Origin: Onthophagus taurus
Lineage: Eukaryota; Arthropoda; Insecta; Coleoptera; Scarabaeidae
DNA length: 64,000 nt
Assembly (NCBI RefSeq): GCF_036711975.1
Contig: NC_091966.1
Coordinates: forward strand, 5,153,501 to 5,217,500
Reading direction: 5' to 3'
The notes beneath the pieces were generated by a model. The model saw only the letters and a program-made list of their open reading frames with translations. It ran no database searches and was not told the DNA's origin. Shown in pieces: positions 11,447 to 21,800 of this stretch. The position numbers and the translations under genes are program-made. The number at the start of each line of letters is the position of its first letter. Position 1 is the stretch's first letter.

Positions 11447-11640
11447 TGACAGGTGACATAACCTCGAAAAAAACTCATAATATTATTTATAACCTCAAAA
11501 TAATTTAAAGTAATAAAGTGTATAATTTATTTTCTTTATGTATTATACATTAATAAAAAAGAGATCAAAATTAGGAAATTAGTTCAATTAAGATTTTATA
11601 AATAATAAAAAAAAATATTTTTGACAGGTACATAACCTCA
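11447..11640. promoter_or_regulatory. Duplicated 19-bp motif upstream of nibbler
   Basis: TGACAGGTGACATAACCTC at 11447-11465 recurs as TGACAGGTACATAACCTCA at 11622-11640, 174 bp apart, both after T-rich runs. They lie 70-265 bp upstream of the nibbler ATG, where its promoter or 5'UTR should be. No TATA box was seen. A regulatory role is inference; it could also be the edge of a small repeat. Confidence 0.35.
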
Positions 11641-11924
11641 AATATTCTTCTACATGAATAAACGTCAAGTTGACGTTTAATTTATTCAATTAATTTAGTA
11701 CTTTGAGTTTAAGGAAATAAAATATTAGATTTATGATGAAAAGTAAATTAACTCTTTAAGTGACGTGGATATATCGCTTACCTGTAGGTGTTAATATATT
11801 TTTATTTTATTTTTTTTTTATTGTAGTATCGATGCAAGGTGAAGAACTTATTTTTTTCCTATGACTAATTTGTACTATTTTGAACTGTACTAAACACGTA
11901 GTATCGCAAACATAATCGCGAAAA

Positions 11925-12045
11925 TTAGTTTTTTTCAATGACTTCGTTAAAAATACTTTTGCTGGCTGCTGGATGATTGTTGTTGGTTGGTCGAATACCA
12001 CCAGATGTTAGCGGTTCTAAAACGGTGGCACAAACCGTTGGGTTT
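11925..12045 (-). other. Possible orphan terminal exon, unidentified
   Basis: On the minus strand, a TTTTTTAG acceptor at 12046-12053 is followed by an open frame of 39 codons ending in TAA at 11925-11927. It includes VCATVLEPLTSGGIRP and SKSIFNEVIEKN. The composition looks protein-like and the acceptor is good, but no upstream exons were found and the family is unknown. It could equally be a transposon piece. Confidence 0.2.
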
Positions 12046-12231
12046 CTAAAAAAGTTTCACAAAAAATCGAGTTCTGAATCATACAAATATTTACATACAA
12101 AGATAACAATGATTATTATTTTTTTTTAATGGTATATTTGATTAATATCAAATACTTATAGAAACTAGAGATGGATAGAAAAAAAACATTAATAAATTCT
12201 TCTATATTATATGTATACAATTTAATGATAA

Positions 12232-12540
12232 TGAGCTTTAATAGTTATCTAGAGGAAGATGTTTGTATGAAACAACCCGAAGATTTTATTGTTAAAAACA
12301 AAGAGCAGCAAGTTTCATGATTGAACAGTTCTTTTTATGATACAATGTGATGTACAATAAATCGCATGAATGAAAAATGAAATATATACTTTGAGAGAAA
12401 AAACTGACTGCAAGGTTTAAGTTGAAGGATTTAGTTGAAATCAAGAATTGTTTAAATATGAGAGAATGTTTTAAATGGCAGATTGGGCGGGTGATTGTTA
12501 ACATTGCGGCAAGGAATCAAATTTTTGCAAAAAGATTCCT
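12232..12540 (+). mobile_element. Ty1/copia reverse transcriptase fragment
   Basis: LEEDVCMKQPEDFIVKNKEQ at 12250-12310 matches the copia RT block (leEeiyMkQPegF). After a frame change, KLKDLVEIKNCLNMR at about 12418-12470 matches the downstream block (f.mkDLGeik.fLg). The YVDD region between them is not readable, and there are stops and shifts, so this is a short dead fragment. Confidence 0.7.
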
Positions 12541-12578
12541 CTTTGCAACATTAAATTTACGACGTACTTGAAAAACTG

Positions 12579-12701
12579 ACTTTTACTACAGATCAAGACT
12601 CTAATATGAAAAAAGCGTTGGAACAATATTCGCGTATTAATTGTATTGCCCATGTTCTGAACCTGATTTTAACACATACATTCAAGAAAACAGTACTGGA
12701 A
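12579..12701 (+). mobile_element. hAT transposase fragment
   Basis: An open stretch reads FTTDQDSNMKKALEQYSRIN followed by CIAHVLNLILTHTF. This fits the hAT transposase core around the second catalytic Asp (tD..sNm..al) and the C/H-containing C..H.LNl.l motif. It is cut off on the right by the (TTGGG)-like tract at 12705 and on the left by copia sequence. Confidence 0.75.
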
Positions 12702-12704
12702 AAC

Positions 12705-12723
12705 GGTTGGGTTGGGTCGGGTT
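12705..12723 (+). repeat. Short GGTTG/TTGGG-type tract
   Basis: About four GGGTT/GGGTC pentamers directly join the hAT fragment to the R1-clade endonuclease fragment. It is the first of four similar tracts, all in the same orientation, at LINE breakpoints in this window. Confidence 0.8.
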
Positions 12724-14696
12724 CAAGAGCCGTAATATGCGGTGATTTCAACGCCAAGACGAGAACAGCCGGCGACGCGATGCACAATCAGAGAAAAAAG
12801 CTGCTCGAAAAATCGATGGCGAAGAACACACTGGTCGTAATGAACACGCCTAGGGTAACGACGTATAGAGGACCCAGAGGATCCTCTGTTATTGATCTCA
12901 CACTGGAACGTCGTCAACAACGTCAAGAGGTAGAGAGTGAGAGAGGAGATAGAGGTCCTTAGCGACCACATGCTGATTTCGTTTTCCGTCAGCACGGCAA
13001 CGGAGATGCGACAACTAAAAACAGAGAGCCACAGAACGTTGGGATGGAAAATGAAGGAAGCAGAGGTGCCGGGTTTGCAAGATTATTTCAAGGCAAACAA
13101 GATAAAAAGCTAAGCAAGAAAATAGTTAGAGGTAACAGAACGGCGAAGTATTGGTGGACGCAGGAGATCGCCGATGCCAGGATGAACTGTGTGAGAAAGA
13201 GGAGAAAGCTGTAACGCGTTAATAGAACATCCCAGCAGAATAACATCGATGAAGGCGATGAGAGGCCATAAACAGGAAGACGGTGGCGAACCTGCTGACT
13301 TGTGGTGGAAGAAAGTCAGAAGATCTGACAAAGTATCGCAGAGAGACGATGATAGCCAAGAACAGGGAGGAGATTGAAGGTATACCAAGAGACTAGGTAA
13401 GGTTTATTTTCCCGATGAAATGCCCTGATGGGCGAATTCCAGGAAGAGCTTTTTCATAGTCTCACACTCCCGGCCCAAACAGATCTCTACGAACATCTTA
13501 GATGCGCCAACAGTAGGCCGGGGTGCATAACGCATCTTCCCATCCTCTGCACAAAAAAAAAAATAAGGGTTGGGTCGGGTCGGGTTGGGTTGCTGGACAT
13601 TGAAAATGCCTTCAACTCGGCTCCATGCCATGAGATAGTGGATGCCTTGAAGAGAAAAGGGATCAGTAAGTACCTTATCAGGATAATACAATCATACTTC
13701 ACGAATCGCTGTATTACATCTGACGGGAAAAGGTTGCAAATATCAAGCGGCGTCCCACAGAGGTCAATTTCGGGGCCGGAACTATAGAATATTTATTATG
13801 ATAGCGTGCTGCGAATAGAAGTAGAGGAGGGAGTTACGCTGGTGGCGTATGCAGGCGACCTTGGCGTGATGATGAAGGGAAAAGACAAGATCCAACTCGA
13901 AGAGAAAACAGCGTGGGCGGTGAATAGAGTTATCACAAAGTTACAAGATATGAAACTTAAGGTTGCAGCTGCAAAGACAGAGTTGGTGCTTCTTCAAGGG
14001 GGAAGGAAGATCTGAAGCCTATAAATAGAAATAGCTGGGACAGTGATAAAGAGTACAAAAGCGTGAAATACCTGGGAGTATTTATAAACAAAGATCTGTC
14101 AATGACTAGCAATTTGCTGGAGATAGCTAAAAAGGCGTCAGTAATGTCGAATCTGTTACTAAAATTGATGCCGAACGTGGGCGGGCCTAAAGCGAGCGAA
14201 AGAAACTTAATAGCAAGTGCAACAATATCGGTGATGCTGTATGCAGCGCCCACGTGGAGGAAAGGTCTGAAATTTCAACATCACAAGATGAACCTGCAAT
14301 CTGTCCATAGAAGATTATGTATTGGCATAGTATCGGCCTATAGAACTGTTTCGGCAGAGAGAGCAGGATTCCACCAATTGACTTGCTGGTGGAAGAAAGG
14401 AGCGTGCATGAGCGAGGGAAGGAATTTAAGGTCGAGATAAGGGCGGAGATGATTGACGAGTGGCGCCTGAGATGGAAAATGAACACTAGTTGGACCAAGA
14501 TGATGATACAAGTTGACGGGACATGGGATATTCGGCAATTATTTGAAAAAAATTGGCAAAATCATGACAGATAAATGTTGGTTCTGCGAAGAGATTTATA
14601 TCGCAGAACACACGATATTCAACTGCACACAGTTTGAAGACGTGAGGGAGAAGTGCCAAAGAGAGTGTGGTGAAGCTGTAATAGTTAAAAAAAAAA
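12724..14696 (+). mobile_element. Degenerate R1-clade LINE (endonuclease and reverse transcriptase parts)
   Basis: Parts in order: APE endonuclease (about 12724-12950; ICGDFNAKTRTAG, YRGPRGSSVIDLTL); the inter-domain region with YWWTQEIADAR (about 13150); reverse transcriptase (about 13592-14020; LDIENAFNSA, ISSGVPQRS); and a thumb/C-terminal region (14063-14680; YLGVFINKDLSM, MLYAAPTW) ending in a cysteine knuckle (CWFCEEIYIAEHTIFNC). The RT active-site YADD reads YAGD, so it cannot be active. Several frameshifts and stops occur. An A-run plus a TTGGG-like tract (13551-13591) splits EN from RT, and another follows the 3' end (14697-14722). Domain order and motifs fit the R1 clade, which includes telomere-targeted families in other insects. 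Confidence 0.85.
13567..13591 (+). repeat. TTGGG/TCGGG tract inside LINE
   Basis: Five GGGTT/GGGTC units follow an A-run (13553-13563) and immediately precede the RT domain remnant. The arrangement of oligo(A) then (GGGTT)n is repeated at 14697. Confidence 0.85.
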
Positions 14697-14722
14697 GGAT
14701 TGGGTTGGGTTGGGTTGGGTTT
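14697..14722 (+). repeat. TTGGG tract at LINE 3' end
   Basis: Five near-perfect TTGGG units follow an A10 run (14687-14696) at the 3' end of the R1-clade LINE. This is the pattern expected if the poly(A) end of a LINE had joined a TTGGG repeat. Confidence 0.85.
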
Positions 14723-14949
14723 CAGGCCGGTCAGAATGACCGTTACGGTTTCTTGCTGGTATTCATCTTCAGTAAGTTTTGGAGAGGAGACTGTTGAATT
14801 AATTTTAACTTTATTGTTGGTGTCTTTTTCTAAATCTAATAAAACAGGGGTGGTTAGGAAGTAATCTGTTGGTTATGATGCGAAGAATTTGTTGGGTTGA
14901 AGTTTCGAGGTAGGAATCCAAAATATTAGTCTAAGATGGTTTTGTGAAT

Positions 14950-15290
14950 ATTCATTTCTTCTTTTTTCTCTTGTCTCCATACCTTACGGTGTTGCGTTTT
15001 GGATCCATGTTTTATACATCTTCCTATCTCTGGCCATAGTCCGTACTTCGGCGAGTTTCTTCCCTCTTCTTTCCTTCTGGCCTCATGTTGAACATTTTCT
15101 TAGGTATTCTATCTTTTTTCATTCGAACCAGATGACCATACCAACTTAGTTGTTTTCCCTCTATTTCCTATGCCAATTTAGTTCTTCTCAGATGTTCTTG
15201 ATGTATACTCTATCTCTTCTGCTTTTCCCCAATATCTTGCGTAGGTACTTCATTTTTGCTGCTGTTATTTTCAATTTATGCTCGTCCAAC
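14950..15290 (-). mobile_element. LINE C-terminal fragment
   Basis: On the minus strand, from 15290 downward, the frame gives HEHKLKITAAKMKYLRKILG, RRDRVYIKNIRRTKL, QLSWYGHLVRMKKDRIPKK and a GKKRGKK tail. This is the post-RT region of many insect LINEs (MkylRkIlGktRrDrvrN...qLrWyGHvvRm). Short, with one visible stop. Confidence 0.75.
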
Positions 15291-16040
15291 ATCGTGAATA
15301 TTCACGTGATTTTTTAATTGTTTTAAAATTACTTTTTTCAATTAGCTTATTGAGTGTCAAATTTATAATAGATAGACAAATTGTTATGTTTATTGAGATC
15401 CTTTGTTTTATTAGTTTCGGCTATGTGCCATCTTCACAGACTAATTTGACAAATGTCGTGAAGAAGATTAAAATATCAAATTTGTTATAAAAACATTCTT
15501 TGCATAATTATAAAATGTTGAAGTTATTATTTATGATGCTTATGAGTGGTTGAATAACGTAATATGCTAATTGATGACCACTTTATTAAATGGTCTTTTG
15601 TTAAATTTGAAGGCGAGTTTGGGAAGAAGATGATGGGTCAGCACTCCTCAAAAGATCGAATACTTTCGATTATACAATTTATTACTTTACGTCTTTTCTT
15701 TCCTGCCATGGTGGTATTTGCCGCTGCGCCATACAATTTCTGCCGCAATAACTAATAATCGCGACCGGGCCGCTTCAAGTTTCAACTTTCAATTGATTCG
15801 GATTCTCTATCAATAAAGGCGGAAATTTCAAGGATGAGACCCGGTCGTTTTTATGAGAAATGCTACAACAATTGTAAATTTTATTGAGAGCATTCGAATA
15901 TTATTTATGTCTTAAGATGAATGTCAGGGATAAAAAAAGAATGGAAATTTTGTTTTTTAAATTTGTTTTGATGAATTATAAATGGCGTAATCTTGACTCA
16001 AGATATATGATGTGTAATAATCAAAACCATATTATTATTA
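15291..16040. other. Intergenic DNA, nothing recognised
   Basis: AT-rich sequence with several small open frames (for example 15278-15490 and 15564-15755) that show no recognisable domain. No repeat structure was seen. Confidence 0.4.
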
Positions 16041-16049
16041 AGTAAGATC

Positions 16050-16385
16050 GCTCGAAGAACGACGCCCACGTCGGCCGATTCTTTTCATCCACCCATTTTC
16101 CCATAAGAAGAGCAGATCGTGTCCGCGATTCTTCGCTGAAGGCGCAAGATCACCTCAATGGCATCCGGAATTCTTCATCAAACTCTCATCCTTGAAGAAA
16201 CCGGCGATCCTTTTAGGTGTAACTCTTCTCTTTCTTGGGGCGTCGCCTGATGGCGTCGTCGTTGGTCCTCTTGAATCCTTGAGCGTCTCCGGCGGTTATT
16301 ACAAGTTTACTTTTACGGCGTGGGGCCTTTCCCTGGGGCCTCGCCCCGTACTCTTGGCATTATACCTTCTTTGCCGGTCCTAAAT
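16050..16385 (+). promoter_or_regulatory. CpG-rich block upstream of cuticle gene 1
   Basis: A GC- and CpG-rich stretch in a strongly AT-rich neighbourhood, for example CGCTCGAAGAACGACGCCCA and GGGGCGTCGCCTGATGGCG, ending about 175 bp before the first coding exon. A 63-codon frame exists (16192-16383) but has no family match that I can see. A comparable block sits upstream of cuticle gene 2. Enhancer or promoter function is inferred. Confidence 0.35.
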
Positions 16386-16493
16386 TGCCTGATGATGATC
16401 TGGATTATTGGTGGGGCCTTTAACAGCTAATAAGTGTTGGTAAGGTTCATCTTTATTTATGAAGTGGAGGTGGAAAACGAACGGCTTTTTCAC

Positions 16494-16501
16494 TATATAA
16501 A
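16494..16501 (+). promoter_or_regulatory. TATA box of cuticle gene 1
   Basis: TATATAAA lies 61 bp upstream of the ATG. That leaves room for a start site near 16525 and a short leader, the usual layout of insect cuticle protein genes. Confidence 0.7.
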
Positions 16502-16561
16502 TTAAATCGGATCAGATCCAAATGCACTAGTTGTGTCTAAGAACTTGAACATCTTTACAAA

Positions 16562-17543
16562 ATGATATCAGTAAGAAATTATTTATTTATTTATTTTTTA
16601 TTAGATTAAGTATTTGCGCACTATTCATATTTAGATAAGGTTTCTTAGAAGTTAAATCAATAACATATATTTTTGATTATTAAAAAGTTCATCGTCAATA
16701 TATTTTAGATAAGATTATTTAATTTTTTAATAACTTTTTACTCTTTGGTACATTACATTCTTATTTTACTTGATTTTTCTCTAATTCACTAGACTTTGTT
16801 TTCATGAGACTTTGCCCTTTTATAATACGTCTCATCAATATGGTAATTGTATTCCAATAAAATTACATTAATATTCTAATCAGGAAAGAATGAATCTTAT
16901 GAAATTTAAAACAACGACGGTTACTTAATAATAATCTAATCAACTATAATTTTTATAACAATTTTTACTTTTATTTTAGTTCATTCTTTTGGCATTATTT
17001 GGATTAACATTCCCAGCCCGTTTAGACGGTGCTTTCACACACGGAGGTGGAGGTGGCGGCGGTGGATACCCATACGGAGGTGGTTTCGGAGGTGGAGCTG
17101 GTGCCGGCGGTGGATTTGGAGCTGGAGGTGGTTTCGGTGGCGGATTCGGTTACGGTGGAGGTGCTCACATCCCAATTGTAAGATACGAGAATAATCCAAA
17201 TAAAGGGGACGGTTCGTATAGTTACGCTTACGAAACCGGAAATGGAATTCAAGCTCAGGAAAGCGGACGTGGCGGACCAGGTCCGGATCAAGGAACCGCC
17301 GCACAAGGTTCTTATTCTTACACAGGTCCCGACGGACAAAGATATTCGATCAGTTATACCGCCGATGAAAATGGATTTAGACCGGTTGGTGCCCATTTAC
17401 CGACTCCACCACCAATTCCCGACGCGATTTTGAGATCTTTGGATCAAAATAGGATAGGAGGAGGTGGGGCTTATGATGATGGTCAGTACAGATCTGGTGG
17501 AGGCGCTTACATTCCTCCGCATACTGGATATCGTGGTTATTAA
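16562..17543 (+). CDS. RR-1 cuticle protein, Gly-rich (CPR family), 190 aa
   Basis: Two exons, 16562-16570 (ATG ATA TCA) and 16980-17543, with a GTAAGA...TTTTAG intron in phase 0 after codon 3. The mature protein is secreted and expected to bind chitin in the cuticle. Residues 1-16 or so ([16 protein letters not shown]) are a signal peptide split by the intron. Residues about 24-65 are Gly-rich ([12 protein letters not shown]). Residues about 79-146 are the Rebers-Riddiford chitin-binding domain, starting [19 protein letters not shown] and ending [16 protein letters not shown]. The spacing and the ADENGF(R/Q)PxGAHLP ending are RR-1 type. The tail is [14 protein letters not shown] plus Gly/Tyr-rich sequence. 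Paralogue of the gene at 47117-48150 on the same strand. Confidence 0.95.
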
Positions 17544-17706
17544 AAGAATTTATGAATTTGGATCGGATTGGATTTAGTTTTTTTTTAAATGTTGTAAACC
17601 GACTGTTCTCATAATGGCTATGTATTTTTTGTATCTATAATATTTCTTTATTTATATTAATAGAAACTGTGTTGTAATTATAGTTTATATATGCAAGTGA
17701 ATCAAT

Positions 17707-17712
17707 AATAAA
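17707..17712 (+). terminator. Poly(A) signal of cuticle gene 1
   Basis: AATAAA 164 bp after the stop codon, followed by a T-rich stretch. It is the best match for the 3' end of the cuticle gene transcript. Confidence 0.6.
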
Positions 17713-17929
17713 GCAAGTTTGCTTGGAATTATTTGTTTCATTTTATAAAAATTTTTAATCTTAATTTAACACTCAAAAATTGGAAAAAATTCCAATGGTA
17801 TCAAAAAGCAGCGTGCGATTCTAATTCTAACTTTATGTGAAGTATTTTAGATGAACTTGACTCAGATTATCTCAATGTGGTAGTTAAAAGCGATACAACG
17901 AATGAAAAAATTATCTTAGATACCAATAA

Positions 17930-18390
17930 TCAACCCAGGCTCATACTATTCTGCGCGAAATTATTGCATTGATTATACAAAAGAATTACGCTTGTCAGGA
18001 ATTGTAACAGCTAAGAAATCCTGAAACTAAAGCTACAATAAAGATACAATTAATTATATCATAGAGTGAGTTACTAGAACACACTCTGCAATTATCATGG
18101 AAAACTGAAAACTTTGTTATACTGATGACGAAACGGCAAGAAATTTCGCAAAACATCTAATTCAAGCATTCACTTCGAGAAATGCCCACCACATCATTCG
18201 CACCTAATACAATCCAACATGTTACGAGATTTTTACGAAATCAAATTCCGTTCTATCCCCAAATTCTCTATAATATATACATGCATGGCATCACCCAGGC
18301 TATAACAGATGACATATCTTTGTTTACTAATGACACAGTTTTATTTGCAAAAGTTTGCGAACTGGAGGATTCACCAAGATAGTGTTGCCA
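17930..18390 (+). mobile_element. Jockey-like LINE reverse transcriptase relic
   Basis: Frame-shifted pieces read ELRNPETKATI-like sequence, YTDDETARNFAKHLIQAFTS (about 18118-18178) and LYNIYMHGITQAITDDISLF (about 18268-18328), followed by TNDTVLFA. The last is the RT palm motif, where family members have A-D-D; here it is TND. All pieces are short and broken. Confidence 0.65.
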
Positions 18391-18417
18391 TTCTACAACA
18401 TTAAGTGTAGAACCAGC

Positions 18418-18690
18418 ACATTTAGTTATGTTGAAAGTGAGTTAGGTTACTTTGAGGTATGTTGCTTCGAAATTGGGTTAACTGGCTTAAATTCAGTTTA
18501 GCTGGTTTGCTTTGAGATTCTCATTGGAGTTGAGTTGTTTTGGGATTGGGTTGGTTTGCAGTTGAATTAAATTGTTGTTAAATACAGCAAGCTGAGTTCC
18601 TTCGGGAATAGGTTATTTTGTGATGCAGATGCTTTATGGTTAACTTTTAGAATTGAGTTACTTTCTGGTGCAGTCGCTTTGGAGTTGGAA
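18418..18690 (+). repeat. Degenerate GTTG/GGTT-rich simple repeat
   Basis: A run of imprecise 10-25-bp units containing GAGTTG, GGTTGG and GGTTA (for example GATTGGGTTGGTTTG at about 18543). It resembles the stretch at 53233-53600. It may be a decayed form of the TTGGG-like tracts or an independent low-complexity expansion. Confidence 0.5.
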
Positions 18691-18849
18691 ACCACAACGC
18701 CGATGTCTCTCTTGCATATTCTTCAACATGTTATGCTTCCTGCCATTTTAATCTATTTTTAATGTTTTTTTCCCCATCTATGTGACATATATAAAATCGA
18801 TCTCCACTATCTATCTCTTCCACTTTACCTTCTTAGGTATATCTTCTTT

Positions 18850-21800
18850 TTAAGCCTCTCTGCCTTGCAAAATTTTATTGTTCTATTTCCATCTCCAACT
18901 CCTACTTTTCTCATAGTATCTTTCGATAGATCTTATCATCCAAACTGTCCAAATTGTCCAAACGTTAAATTCTGCTTCTTCATGAAATTACTCTACTTGG
19001 TAGATTACCAATATACTTCGAAAATAGACACGGACTAAATAAACAACCTTCCTCCATATCTTTCCTCAATACACATCCATTGCAACAACTCCCTGTTCTT
19101 TTTATTCTGCATTTTGTTTTTCAACCTTCCCTATATATCCTCGTCCTCCCACTCTATTCTATCTTTTCCCCAGTTCTCGCGTTAAAACTCTTCATCATGT
19201 CTAATTATCTTCTAGTACATTTCATCTTTTTGCTACAAATTTGCTTCCATTATTTGCCTTTCCAATCTTATCTCTCTTTTCACAATCTCATTGAATTTTT
19301 CCGGAATTCTTTGTCCTTATTTATTATACCTGCCACATTCCAAACCAGTATTCTTATTATTTTTGCCTTCTCTAATTTGTTTTCTCCTGGCTTTCGTTTT
19401 TCTCTCTTTTTAATGTCCATATTCTGTTTAATGAACATTCATTAATGTTCATATCTGGCATATCTCACTACCATCTTATAATCCTACAGAACTCAAAGAT
19501 ATGTAAGGTTGTTAGGATTCATCTTATAATAATGTTATGTAACCATAGAAGTCTTTGGAGCAAACCATAGATAGTTATATAAGAGTTTAAGAGAGTTACA
19601 ATGATAGGAGTTGAGATCGCAAGATCGAGAGGTGAAAGTGGGGAAGGATATAAGAAGATAAGAGAAAAAAGAGGATGACCTTGAGGAAAAAGTGAAGAAG
19701 AAAAGGTGGGTTTTAGATTGCCGGGGATAAAAGCAACAAGAAAAGTACTCTAAATACATGATTACCTGGTCTATAAGATATAAGATTGGAGAAAAGGTTG
19801 TCAAGTTATTTCTGAATCAAAGTTTAACTTTCTTCAGATTTTATATGTGCTTATACTTTTAGGAGGCTCAAGTGATTAAAATGTCGAAAATGAAGATGTC
19901 GCAGCCAAAGCATTTATTAGTCGAATATCTCATCCTAAGCCACATATTGAGTATCAACTATTTCAACCTCAAGTTGGATGGTGTCAGTAAGTTGGATACT
20001 TCGTGTATACATTTCCTGTAACTTTCTTGTGGTGTCTGGCATGAATAAGAGTCGACATATAGATAAACTTGTGGCATCCTCATTCTTTTTCATGATCAGT
20101 CTACATTCTAATTCCTTGGCGTTTTCATTAATTTCTTCGTATTTTTCAGACACATTTATCAAAGTAGATTAACGTGTTGGGCTTATATCTGCTTCAGGAT
20201 TTTCTGCATCATTTATGAGTATGTTTGTCTGCTATTAAAATTATTAAAATGATGCCGTTTTACACAACCTGTTGCACTGTCCAAAATATCAGGACATATC
20301 AGAAGATTGTCAAGTTATCTCTGAATCAAAGATTATAGTCAGATAAGGTGATTAAGTGTTAGGGAAAATTTTTGAGGTTGATTGTTTTTTTTCTAGTTCC
20401 AGATTGATTTTTTTCGTCAGTTTCAACATTTTTGTGTTGCCCAATAAAAGAAATCAAATTTCGCCCCTCCAGCCCCATTGCAGTTACGCCACTGCTTCCA
20501 CTATGTCCATTTCCAACCATTACCTTTCTCATAGTATCTTTCCATAGATCTTATCATCCAAACAGTCCAAACGTTAAATTCTGCTTCTTCATCACTCTAC
20601 ATGTTAGGTTAGGTTAGGCCAATATACTTCGAAAATAGACACGGACTAAATAGAAAACTTTCCTCCATATCTTCCCTCATTATACATCCATTGCAACAAC
20701 TCCCTGTTCTTTTTATTCTGCATTTTATTTTTCAACCTTCCTTATATATATCCTCCTCCTCCCACTCTATTCTATCTCTATCCCAGTTCTCGCGTTAAAA
20801 CTCTTCCCTACTACATCATGTCTAATTATCTTCCAGTACATTTCATCTTTTTGCTATAAATTTGAGAATGCTTCCATTATTTGCCTTTCCAATCTTATCT
20901 CTCTTTTCACAATCTCATTGAATTTTTCCGGAATTCTTTGTCCTTATTGCCACATTCCAAACCAGTATTCTTCTCTTATTGTTCATATCTCGCATATCTC
21001 ACCACCGTCTCATAATCCAACAGAACCTAAAGATATGTATATAAGGTTGTTAGGATTCATCTTATAATAATGTTATGTATTCATAGAAGTCTTTGGAGCA
21101 AACCATAGATAGTTATATAAGAGTTTAAGAGACTTACAATGATAGGAGCTGAGATCGCAAGATCGAGAGGTGAAAGTGGGGAAGGATATAAGAAGATAAC
21201 AGAAAAAAGGAGGATGACCTTGAGGAAAAAGTGAAGAAGAAAAGATGGCTTTTAGACTGCCGGGGATAAGAGCAGCAAGAAAAGTACTCTAAATGATGAA
21301 TCAAATTTCGCCCAACCAGCCCCCCTTGTAGATACGCCACTGCTTCCACCTTACCTACACAATATCTTCCTCACTATATCTTTTTACGTGTCTCTGCCCT
21401 GCAGAATTTCAATGTTCTATGTCCATTTCCAACTCCTACCTTTCTCATAGTATCTTTCCATAGATCTTATCATCCAAACCGTCCAAACGTAAAATTCATA
21501 CTTCAAAAATAGACACGGACTAAATAGATAACTATCTTTATTTATTATATCTGCCACATTCCAAACAAAAAAAAAAGTATTCCAACGGAATGCAAAGATA
21601 TATAAGGTTGTTAGGATTCATCTTATAATAATGTTATGTAACCATAGAAGTCTTTGGAGCAAACCATAGATAGTTATTTAAGAGTTTAAGAGACTTACAA
21701 TGATAGGAGTTGAGATCGCAAGATCGAGAGGTGAAAGTGGGGAAGGATATAAGAAGATAAGAGAAAAAAGGAGGATGACCTTGAGGAAAAAGTGAAGAAG

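Noticed and set aside
17022..17396. Antisense Ser/Thr-rich or Arg/His-rich ORFs over both cuticle genes
   Set aside because: Shadows of the Gly-rich coding strand; codon composition forces open antisense frames.
19080..19445. 121-codon hydrophobic ORF that resembles a membrane protein
   Set aside because: It is within the T-rich part of a locally repeated element, and the homologous copy at 20695-20960 does not keep the frame.
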